Assembly (NCBI RefSeq): GCF_028583425.1
Contig: NC_072802.1
Location: 18,175,926 to 18,239,925 of the forward strand
Origin: Eublepharis macularius
Taxonomy: Eukaryota; Chordata; Lepidosauria; Squamata; Eublepharidae
Direction: 5' to 3'
DNA: 64,000 nucleotides
Positions 56,106-64,000 of this stretch are shown here, piece by piece (position 1 is the first letter of the stretch; each line of letters opens with the position of its first letter). The translations under genes and the position numbers were made by a program. A model generated the notes under the pieces. The model made no database searches, was not told the DNA's origin, and worked only from the letters and a program-made list of their open reading frames with translations.

Positions 56106-56541
56106 ACAACCTGGGACCTTCTACGTGAAAATCAGGCCCTCCGCCGCTCCACTATTCTCTTTTCATTAGTTCATCATCATAATACTAATTTAAAAAAAAA
56201 TTATGTACCATTTTGGAGTCTTAAGACCTTGCTGCCTTCCTTGGATGTGGTAGCTGTTTCTCAGGCTCCTTCTCTGGAATGCAACCTTGGTTCCCCATTA
56301 ACCATGGTCAACAGGGTAGGTATAGAAAGTACTATCAAAAGTTGGTAGTTGAATGTGTGTCTTAAGACTTTCACATAAACAACCTCATTAATCTCTGCTT
56401 CCTTGTACAGCAAGTCAGCATTATCTCTGTCTCATGCAAGGATCATGGATATGGGAAGAAGCTATCTGTGCAACTTGTGTTATGAAGCAGGTCTGCGGTC
56501 TTCACCTTGTAACTGGTTTGTCTCCTGGTTTGGTTTGGAAG

Positions 56542-56716
56542 GTACGTCTACCACAGCTCCCAGTGGATGGTGGCTGGGAACACAGACCACTCGTGCATCA
56601 CGCCCCGGCTCTACATTCACCCAGATTCCCCTTGTTCCGGAGAGACCTGGATGCGGCAGATCATCAGCTTCGATCGGGTGAAGCTGACCAACAACGAGAT
56701 GGACGACAAAGGGCAT
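56542..56716 (+). CDS. TBX22: TBX22 coding exon 4: central T-box
   Basis: 175 nt encoding [40 protein letters not shown] and [17 protein letters not shown]. YIHPDSPxxGxxWM and LTNN are canonical T-box motifs; the [18 protein letters not shown] wording is TBX22-type. The acceptor tract before AAG|GTACG is G/T-mixed (GGTTTGGTTTGGAAG), weaker than those of the other exons. The donor GGGCAT|GTAGGT is acceptable. The exon ends on a codon boundary. Confidence 0.96.
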
Positions 56717-56882
56717 GTAGGTGTGGATTTGGGATTGTGCACCTGGGATGGGAGAAGGAGGGGAGGCGGTTCAGCTTGGAGCAAAGCGTGGCTTCACTTG
56801 GAACCTAGCTGGGTTGGGTTTGGTCTCAGCCTCTGACCCATTCCAGGAGAATCTGTGAAAAAATACATAGGAAGAGTGGATG

Positions 56883-57055
56883 GCAGAGGCTGGCTCCATC
56901 TTATCAGATCTCAGAAGCTTAGCATGGTTGGCACTACTTGGATGGGAGACCATCAAGGAAGTCCAGGGATGCTAAACAGAGGCAGGCAATGGTAAATCAC
57001 ATCTAGGGGTCTTGTGCCTCAAAAACCCTAAGGGGGCCCCATAAGTTGGCTTTGA
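56883..57055 (+). mobile_element. 5S-rRNA-derived SINE, copy 3 (intron 4)
   Basis: CTTATCAGATCTCAGAAGCT, TTGGATGGGAGACCATCAAG and GGCAGGCAATGGTAAATCAC show the 5S head and family tail. Confidence 0.85.
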
Positions 57056-57423
57056 TTGGCTTTTCATATAGAGTAATTACTGTGATTCAGTTGAGCAGCA
57101 TAGTCTCTTTCCCAGGGCACCATCACAGAGAAGACAATAGGTCCTTGTTACCTTAGTATTGTAAGAGCTACTGTAAAATTGTGTTGCAATGGCAGAGGGA
57201 ATGCACCAATGCTCCACTCACATGAGAAAATCTACGCCATGAGGGAGGGACACACCACGGGGCTCCTTCCAGTTGTTTCCTGACCTGGGAACTGGAGCAA
57301 CACTGAAAACAACGAATAAAGGCTGTAGCTCAGTGGCAGACACATGGATGGTTGTCCTGGGTTTATTCGTTAGCATCTCAATAACAGATCTCAGATGGTG
57401 GCCCTGACTTGGACAGTCCAAAT

Positions 57424-57535
57424 AAGCCTGATCTCGTCAGATCTCAGAAGCTAAGTAAGCTTGGTTACTAATTGGGTGGGAGACCTCCAACAAAGACCAG
57501 GGTTGCAGAGGCAGGCAGCTATGACCTGATGGCAC
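57424..57535 (+). mobile_element. 5S-rRNA-derived SINE, copy 4 (intron 4), 3'-truncated
   Basis: CCTGATCTCGTCAGATCTCA, GAAGCTAAGTAAGCTTGG and GGTGGGAGACCTCCAAC; only the start of the tail (GCAGAGGCAGGCAG) remains. It keeps CTCGTC as in 5S rRNA. Confidence 0.85.
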
Positions 57536-57992
57536 TTTCCACAGCCACAAGTTGGTGGTGGAGAGACCCTTTCTGTCCCTGAGACATTGGGAAGTTACTG
57601 CCAGTCTCAAAACTCCACGTCATCCATTTGTTCATTTGCTGAGAGGAAAGGATTCTTTCGTTTCAAGTAGATAACTTTCTGTTTATGAATATCTTGGGTG
57701 ATAGAGGAGGGGTTGGGGAGCCAGGCACAGGCCTAATTGCTTTCTGTGTCTATTTGCCTGAGATGAGGGTGGAAGGCTGTCACTCACCTTCATCATTCAA
57801 CCTTTATATTTTGAAAACTCTAGGGATATTTTTGTCCCTCTGAGTTCCATATTGCATTTACATTACTGATTACATTAAGTGGAGGGCAAGGGGAGTTAAT
57901 TCCACCGAATTCAGTGAAAAAGCAGACCTGGAAGTGAACTTGCCAGTTAATTTTAGATGAGGATAACCTTTTAATTTTCCTCTGGTTTACAG

Positions 57993-58157
57993 ATTATTCT
58001 GCAGTCTATGCACAAATACAAGCCCCGAGTTCATGTCATTGTCCAGGATTCCCGATTTGATTTGTCCCAGATCCAGTCCTTACCAGCCGCTGGTGTCCAG
58101 ACTTTCTCTTTCAAGGAGACGGAGTTCACAACGGTCACGGCTTATCAAAACCAGCAG
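57993..58157 (+). CDS. TBX22: TBX22 coding exon 5: T-box dimer/DNA-contact region
   Basis: 165 nt, phase 0 at both ends, acceptor TCCTCTGGTTTACAG, donor CAGCAG|GTAACC. It encodes [16 protein letters not shown], a variable loop ([18 protein letters not shown]), and [18 protein letters not shown]. The SMHKYxPRxHV and FxETxFxxVTAYQNxxI motifs are the T-box signatures. DLSQIQSLP is specific to TBX22. No missing residues. Confidence 0.97.
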
Positions 58158-58739
58158 GTAACCCCCATAGGCCGCCACGGGGCTCTGGACTATCTAGTTG
58201 CTTTTGTTCTTGGTTTTTGTAAGTAGTTTTGGTTCTCTGTGTTGCATGGTTAAAACAACAATAACAAAATTAGAGCCAGGTACCACCTGAGGAGGATATT
58301 ATCTTTAAATGGTTAAAATGAATGAAACTAGCACAAAGATGAGTCCATTTGTCTTTCTTTTCTTTCTCTTCTTTTTCTTTTTTCACTGTTGTTACTGTCA
58401 TCTGTTTTGGGGTTGCCACGTTTTCATTCATCATTCTTTCATTGCCATTTGTACAAAATTTGTATGCCACTGATGCTGAAAAGGATGCAAATTTCATTCA
58501 TTTTAAAGGGGACAATTCTGCCCGAAGAAAGAGAAACTAGTCCAAAAATAAAGGCTCGTGGGTTCTTTTCATGCATGGGAGAAACAAAATTAAAATGGTA
58601 ATATTTGAACTGAACGAGACAGTCTTTGAAACCTGCAGTGCAATCCTGAGCTCTGCTGCTCTGCTGCTATATTTAGTTGTACTACTGTATTGTTTGTTAA
58701 TAGTTGTATTGCTGCCACCAGGCAAAGAGTGCTGCTATT

Positions 58740-58855
58740 TTTATATGATGTTTTAATACGGAACGCTTTAAAATGATTTTAAGGTTGTTATCCACCCTGA
58801 GCCTGCTTGCGGGGAGGGCGGAATACAAATATGATATAAATAAATAAAATAAATA
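58740..58855 (+). mobile_element. L2-like LINE 3' end in intron 5
   Basis: CCACCCTGAGCCTGCTTGCG, GGGAGGGCGGAATACAAATA and an ATAAATAAATAAAATAAATA tail. Confidence 0.8.
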
Positions 58856-59390
58856 GTTGGTCTCCTCCTCAAGCCAGGAGCAGGATCAGTGCTGGGTTGT
58901 CCCACCTGACCCCATGCCGGCTTGAAAAGCTGCATCAAAATGGGAATGGATGGTCACTCTCAAAAGGTTGCAGAGGAGGAAAAGAAAGGCCTGCCTCCGT
59001 GGCATAGCTGGTAAGACAGCTGGCCTGACCCCCTAGGGTACAATCTTCCAGAAAGCTCTCCAGCAGAATGAAATTGCAGAAAGGGGAAGCTGCGGCCATT
59101 TGTTATGATTTGGACTTGTAGTTTAGGCAGCTCGACAGATTCATGGAGAACTCTTGCTTCCTTCACAAGAACATAGAAAAGAGCCCTGTTGGATTGGATG
59201 TGATGCAGCCTCTGGCATTCTGTTTCCCTTCGTGGGAAGACAGATACTTTTGGAAAGTCCATAAATGGGGCATGCAGGTGACTGCCCTTCCTTTTTGCTA
59301 GTTTCTATTGTTGGATGCATCAGGATAGAGTGCCTCTGAACATGGAAGTTCCTGTGGCAAAATGGGCTCGCAATGCCGCCACTCCCTGTT

Positions 59391-59457
59391 TTAAGACTAA
59401 CCAATTTTATTGTAGCATAAGCTTTCGAGAATCACAGTTCTCTTCGTCAGATGCATG
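59391..59457 (-). mobile_element. Single-arm CTGANGA/AAGCTTATGC repeat in intron 5
   Basis: TTTAAGACTAACCAATTTTA, GCATAAGCTTTCGAGAATCA and CTCTTCGTCAGATGCATGG; outer end missing. Confidence 0.75.
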
Positions 59458-59675
59458 GAGGGCAAAAAGAAACTGGTCAGATATAGAGGAGGAGAGGGGA
59501 GGGCGGAGTAGATGCAAACAGCTCCTTCTGATATGGAGATGCAAACAGCTCCTTCTGATATGGAGATCAGTTTGCTTCTGTTGAGGAAATCCGTTACCTC
59601 TGATAATGAGATAACCATTCATAGTCCCTATTCAGTCCCAGCTGGACAGAGTCAAATTTACATATGAAATTTGCT

Positions 59676-59949
59676 TGGCGTGGAGGGCAATCTAGACTCC
59701 CCTCTGTCTGGTGATCAGGGGCGGGGCCACCAGCCATGTGACCATTTTCGCTGAGGGCAATTTAAACTTTTAAAAACTACCCCCTTGTTCCAGCTGATCC
59801 AAAGTGACATCATTGTGCAGTCCTGGGAGCACGTGCACACTTTGCACGCGCACATGTGGTACCAGGGTCACCACCTCCTGCCAGAAGTTGCCCCCTGTGC
59901 TGGCAACCCACTGAGTTCCATCACCTCTTTTCCCAGAAAAAAAGCCCTG
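59676..59949. mobile_element. hAT-type MITE, copy 9, right half, in intron 5
   Basis: It starts inside the core (GGAGGGCAATCTAGACTCC), contains the long-form extension (GCGCACATGTGGTACCAGGG) and ends CAGAAAAAAAGCCCTG. The left arm and terminus are lost. Confidence 0.88.
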
Positions 59950-60565
59950 CTTGTAACTCAAAGTTTCTGGCTATGGTTCAATTCATATTCTATATTTTTT
60001 AATTATTATTGTCTCAGTGAAAGTATTTGTCAAAACAGATTCTTACTCTGAATATTTAAAAATGCAAACATATCTTGATCATTACTGGTCGTATAAGCTT
60101 TGGTCTAATTATGCTGTAGGCTTGGAGTCCTCATTCAAAATGAATAATGTAAAAATAAACATAGAAATTCACTTCCGTCTCATTTTGTACCCTTGAGACC
60201 TTGCTGCCGTTGGAAATGGTCTAGTTTGCCTATCTGGTCAGGCTGGGCCTGACTGGGAGAACATGTACGTTTATATGCTTCTATGCAAGGTGGTTTGTTT
60301 TTCGGCTTAAGTTATATTGGGATGACCAATCAAGTGACTGAGAGGAAAATTAATATTCTGAAATTCTACTAAATGTTGGATTTGAGCAATTCATTCATAC
60401 TGCTCGTGACTGATCTGCTCATGTGCTGTAAACATCATCCCAATAAGAGGCCTTGGAATAAGGAACATGCGTGGGTTATAGTCTGTCAATCATTTTTTAG
60501 TATTCTAGCCTTCTGGGGCTCAATAGTATATCTTTTTTTGTTGTTGTTTTAAAAAAAATCACTAG

Positions 60566-60630
60566 ATTACCAAGCTGAAGATAGACCGGAATCCGTTTGC
60601 TAAAGGATTTAGAGACCCTGGAAGAAACAG
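60566..60630 (+). CDS. TBX22: TBX22 coding exon 6: end of the T-box
   Basis: 65 nt encoding [20 protein letters not shown] and N plus two bases of an arginine codon. [13 protein letters not shown] is the universal end motif of T-box domains and holds helix residues that contact the minor groove. Acceptor ATCACTAG follows a run of eight A, with the pyrimidine tract further upstream. Donor ACAG|GTACAT is weak at +5 onwards but has GTA. Confidence 0.96.
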
Positions 60631-61132
60631 GTACATATGTTTTATCATTTGTTTATCACAGTCTCTTTTTTTGTATGAAAAATATACATAAGTTCTTGAA
60701 ATTTTAAAACAGTATTATTAACACAGTAGCATACCATAGGTAAATTCAACAGGGAGTTAAAATGCAATAAAATACCATCAGCAATAAAACAGTCACCACA
60801 AGATCTGCAGACTCCACAATATTAACAGAAAGTCTGGCCAAGTTGAAACCTTTTGACCTGGTTCCTGCCTACCTTTGCTAGGAACCAAGGGAATTTCCGT
60901 CAGAAGGGCACCTTCACTGAACCCCCCTCCCCCACTTCTCATTGATACCCTCTTTACTATTGACGGTGCATGCCCATAGACAGCGCCTTTCTTGGCACTG
61001 GTTGAGGTGGAACAGAGGCCGAGGCCTGCCTTTAATGTGAATAATTGGTTTTCTGAAAATTTGCTAACTTGACGCTGCAGTAAAGTGGAGACTGTCAGCT
61101 TTATTCCCTTATAGTGATGGGTTATTTGAGAA

Positions 61133-61214
61133 TGCAAGTTCCAGGTGGGTAGCCCTGTTGGTCTGTAGTAGAAGAGCAAGATTTGGGTTTAGTAGCACTT
61201 TAGAGACCAACGAT
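61133..61214 (-). mobile_element. Antisense fragment of the TTAGTAGCACTTTAGAGACCAA repeat
   Basis: GGTAGCCCTGTTGGTCTGTA and TAGTAGCACTTTAGAGACCA, the outer end of the single-arm family, abutting the LINE tail. Confidence 0.6.
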
Positions 61215-61812
61215 TATTTATTTGTTTAATTTGATTTATACCCCGCCCTCCCCACAAACATTAAAAAATACATTGAAATCACAAAAACATAAAATCAACA
61301 ATATTTTTTTTAAAAATCATTAAAATAGACCAGGAGCAGGCTATTTAGACAACTATTGGGAGTCCGTATATGGGCATAGCAGCTGGATGAGGACAGCCCC
61401 AGAAGAAGTGGTGGTCTTAGATGGAAGAAGGAGGACACCCGCGGGCACTCAGCCGAAGGCCTGGCGGAACATCTCTGTTTTACAGGCCCTGCGAAACTGT
61501 AACAGGTTCCACAGGTCCTGGATCTCCAGTGGGAGAGCGTTCCACCAGGCCAGGGCCAAGGCAGAAAAAGCCCTGGCCCTGGTTGAGGCCAGATGGATGT
61601 CCTTCGGGCCGGGGACCACCAGGAGTTGCTTGTCTGCAGAGCGCAACACCCTGCAAGGGATGTAATGGAAGAGGCGGTCCCACAGATATGCAGGTCCCAG
61701 TCCGTGAAGGGCGTTAAACACCAAGGTTAACACCTTGAACCGGATCCGGAACTCCACTGGGAGCCAGTGCAGCTGGCACAGCACAGGATGAATGTGCACT
61801 CGGATTGGCGTT
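61215..61812 (-). mobile_element. L2/CR1-like LINE 3' part in intron 6
   Basis: The - strand gives LRQLHWLPVEFRIRFKVL-like coding (from about 61790), VPGPKDIHLASTRARAFS and then an AT-rich 3' tail to 61215. It is an uninterrupted relative of the LINE at 5793-8850 and supports that reconstruction. Dead: 5'-truncated, no RT palm. Confidence 0.85.
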
Positions 61813-63065
61813 CCGGTAAGGACGCGTGCTGCTGGAAACTAGATTTCCAGGGCAGGAGCTTCTGAAAGTCAGAGCTCCCATTGTCAGATACATGGAGTGG
61901 GAAAAGGTAGGAACTTTTGTAATCCAGGCAGAGGGTAGGAGAGGGATTGTAAATCAAAGTGCTGGGAAGCTCTCTAAGGCATCAAAGGAAAATGTCCCTA
62001 TTTTATAGACCCACACTCCACCCTTTGTTAACAGTAAATCAGTGGACATCAAGAATAATTTATTGGGGAAGTATTTCTGCATATCACAGATACAACAAAA
62101 AAGCCTTGCAAGCATTGTGTTGTACAGGGTTGTAGAAAAGTATGGATTGTTGGTTTCTAGTATTTGTGGCCAGTGCTGTGATAATGGTGCCAAAGGAGTA
62201 CAAGCCATTGTTCTAGGGGGAAAAATCCTCAGGCGATCTTTGTACTTTGCTCCCCCCTGCTTCTTGGTTCTCATGTGGGTGCCTGCTGCAGACAGTTCGG
62301 GCCAGACAAATGCCAGATGCCATTTTCATTGACTAGCACGCCAAATAAGATTATGGAAGGCATATTTTCTTCTCTCTGGTTTTATACAAAGTAATAAAAG
62401 GTAACCAAGAAACCAAAACATGCGTATGGTTTCTCTTTACAAGAGTAAGCAAATTGAACAGGGAAAGGGAGTGGCTAAAGACGAAAAGGTAGCGCCAAAG
62501 GGGAGGGTCCAAATGGGAATGGTTAGAGGGGAAAGGGGCTGAATCCAGAGAGAAAGGGGTCCCAGTTATACTCTGTTATCCAGGGCCCCTGAAAACCTTG
62601 AACAGGCCCTGCAGGCAGATCAGGACTTTAGACGTTAATCTGGATTAGTGGTCGTTTGCTCTGTTCTTCCAGTGCCGTGGCATTTAGGCAAGTAGAACCA
62701 CCACTCTGAGTCGTGCTCAGAAACAAACCAGAGGCAATGCATGCTGTGCATGCACTAGAACAATAGTCTGGTTCAGATGCTGATGGTTGCAATAATATCC
62801 TCATATGGTATCAAGCGGTTTTGGATCTTGTGTCCCTGTTTAAGAAGTGCAGAGTAATCCAGCGGGTGGGTTTGCCCAAGTCCCACCTCCCAAATGTGAT
62901 CAAACCAAAATGGAAATCAGATCAGTTGTGCAGACTCCCATAAGAACATGCACTTGGATCACATATTGATTTTGTACGAGTCTTTGTGGGTGGGTTTCCC
63001 ATCATATTTTAGCCCACCCACTCTCCAAGAAGCTCATGATTCTGGCCTTCTTTGCAGAGGCAGTC

Positions 63066-63151
63066 TTTGGCCCCATACCTCTTTGGGTTTTCTTCCGAAG
63101 GAGTTAATCAGCTAGAATTTGGAAAAAAACTCAAAGAGGTATGGGGCCAAA
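63066..63151. repeat. 26-bp inverted repeat (hairpin) in intron 6
   Basis: TTTGGCCCCATACCTCTTTG... (63066-63091) pairs with ...CAAAGAGGTATGGGGCCAAA (63126-63151) with a single mismatch that can be a G-U pair in RNA; the loop is 34 bases. Confidence 0.93.
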
Positions 63152-63305
63152 TGAGGTACGGGGCAGTTGCGGCCTCACAACAACCCTGTGAGGTAGGTTA
63201 GAGAGAGTGTGTCTGGTCCAGGCATGACATTTGTGAGCTTCGTGACAGAATAGAGATTCAAATGGGGGACTTGGGGAGTCTTGGTCCAACCCTCTAACCC
63301 CCACC

Positions 63306-63505
63306 CATGAAGTTGCCTTACACCAAATCAGACCGCTGGGCCATCAAGATCGGTATTGTCTGCTCAGACTGGCAGCTGCTCTCCAGGGTCTCAGGTGGAG
63401 GTCTTTCCCATCACCTGCTGCCTGGTCCTTTTAACCAGAGAGGCTGGGGATTGAACCTGGGACCTTCCACATGCCATGCAGATGCTCTGTCATTGAGCTT
63501 ACAAG
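63306..63505 (-). mobile_element. tRNA-derived SINE, antisense, in intron 6
   Basis: On the - strand it reads AGCTCAATGACAGAGCATCT (A box) and AGGTTCAATCCCCAGCC (B box), then a body matching 9085-9285. It lies only 145 bp before exon 7. Confidence 0.8.
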
Positions 63506-63594
63506 AATTCCTGAGAATTTGTTCCCTCTGCCAATGTAGGGTTACATTAAGACATTCAACATCTGAACCAGCTTTCAGAAAATACTTTCCATGC

Positions 63595-63639
63595 ACTAGT
63601 ATAACTAGTATAACCAGTATAACTGTTATAACTAGTATT
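63595..63639 (+). repeat. 9-bp tandem repeat at the exon 7 splice acceptor
   Basis: Five ACTAGTATA-like units end ten bases before exon 7. Each unit brings potential CTAG/CCAG acceptor-like AGs. Confidence 0.95.
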
Positions 63640-63649
63640 CGTATTCTAG

Positions 63650-63735
63650 AGGCGTATTGGATGGACTTCTGGAATCGTATCCATGGAGACCGTCACTTAC
63701 TCTGGACTTTAAATCTTTTGGAGGAGAAACTCAAG
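63650..63735 (+). CDS. TBX22: TBX22 coding exon 7: start of the C-terminal region
   Basis: 86 nt. One base completes the arginine of exon 6; then GVLDGLLESYPWRPSLTLDF and KSFGGETQ, followed by one base of the next codon and the donor CAAG|GTGAGG. This YPWRPS segment directly after the T-box is a TBX22 landmark. The acceptor is unusual: five 9-bp repeats of an ACTAGTATA type directly precede it. The remaining C-terminal exon(s), stop codon and 3' UTR are beyond 64,000. Confidence 0.95.
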
Positions 63736-63952
63736 GTGAGGATTGACTCCTTAGTGCATTTGAAGATTATTACTGAACATTATGCAAAAATCTTATGTTT
63801 CTGGCCACTTCAACTCGGCGAGTGCTTTGGACCCAATACACTGAAGCGATAACCGGCAGATAATAATTTTCAGGGAAGTCTCCTGAATTCTAGCCTGCGA
63901 TGTGGACAAATTTGGTTTCTCTCCTGCTGGATAGAAAGTTAACATGGGCCGT

Positions 63953-64000
63953 TTCCACACTACTTACCTTCATCCGGAACGCCATGGAGCGTCATGAAAA
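63953..64000 (+). mobile_element. Left end of a palindromic-MITE relative, cut by window edge
   Basis: GGGCCGTTTCCACAC matches the terminus of the element at 3330. The rest is outside the window. Confidence 0.55.

Larger units (their letters stand above)
47241..63735 (+). other. TBX22: TBX22 gene span (T-box transcription factor), 7 coding exons visible, 3' end outside window
   Basis: TBX22 is a nuclear T-box transcription factor, mainly a repressor, needed for palate and craniofacial development in mammals; loss in human causes X-linked cleft palate with ankyloglossia. The joined exons give 880 coding nt: a 95-residue N-terminus plus the start of the T-box, then the complete T-box and the first residues of the tail. 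The call is TBX22, not its close relatives TBX15 and TBX18, because of the start [49 protein letters not shown] and the post-T-box RGVLDGLLESYPWRPS. Phases agree at all six joints, no frame-disrupting change is seen, so the gene appears functional. Expected tail and 3' UTR follow to the right. Confidence 0.96.

Noticed and set aside
47241..63735. TBX18 or TBX15 as the identity of the T-box gene
   Set aside because: These paralogues share the N-terminal FSVE motif, but the loop DLSQIQSLP, the NTDH segment and GVLDGLLESYPWRPS are TBX22-type.
63307..63852. 181-codon + frame across the end of intron 6 and exon 7
   Set aside because: It reads through a SINE and the 9-bp repeat, and passes through exon 7 in the wrong frame; the T-box frame is GVLDGLLES.

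Overview
This window is nuclear DNA of a squamate reptile, most likely a lizard (a gecko is possible, but this is not proven). Three things point there. A split vertebrate T-box gene occupies the right-hand quarter. 5S-rRNA-derived and tRNA-derived SINEs of the kind described in squamates occur throughout. There is also a dense mix of hAT-type miniature transposons, L2/CR1-like LINEs, a Penelope-like element, a Ngaro-type tyrosine-recombinase retrotransposon and long microsatellites, including (GATA)n. No bacterial or organellar signal is present.

Gene content. I can support only one host gene: TBX22, on the + strand from 47,241 to beyond the right edge. Seven coding exons are visible (47241-47379, 48567-48714, 53502-53603, 56542-56716, 57993-58157, 60566-60630, 63650-63735). 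All inner junctions are GT/AG and the reading phase is continuous over 880 nt (293 codons plus one base). They encode the N-terminus, the whole T-box DNA-binding domain and the start of the C-terminal tail. The last coding exon(s), stop codon and 3' UTR lie outside the window. The first exon sits in a CpG-rich block (about 46,640-47,400) that probably contains the promoter.

Layout. 1-2,012: decayed Ngaro-like retrotransposon on the - strand (RT/RNase H, tyrosine recombinase, SGNH hydrolase), cut on its 5' side by a hAT-type miniature element. 2,013-10,300: repeat-on-repeat region, including an L2-like LINE (about 5,793-8,850) that contains a hAT MITE and a foldback insertion with a further element inside it. 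11,064-12,540: Penelope-like element arranged as two head-to-head arms with one 12-bp target duplication. 12,700-47,000: gene-poor flank with SINEs, hAT elements (one nested in another at 21,010-22,171), small palindromic elements, microsatellites and long stretches where I recognise nothing. 47,241-64,000: TBX22, whose introns carry two palindromic insertions with 11-12 bp target duplications, SINEs and LINE tails.

The main pattern in Part 2 is that four separate insertions (6,471-8,001; 11,064-12,540; 49,015-49,218; 52,862-53,069) are head-to-head inverted copies bounded by a single 11-16 bp target duplication. Most carry a CTGANGA / stem / GAAA hairpin resembling a hammerhead ribozyme core. 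The first PLE in the list with an identifiable protein (GIY-YIG) is the 11,064 copy, so a Penelope-like mechanism may explain all of them.
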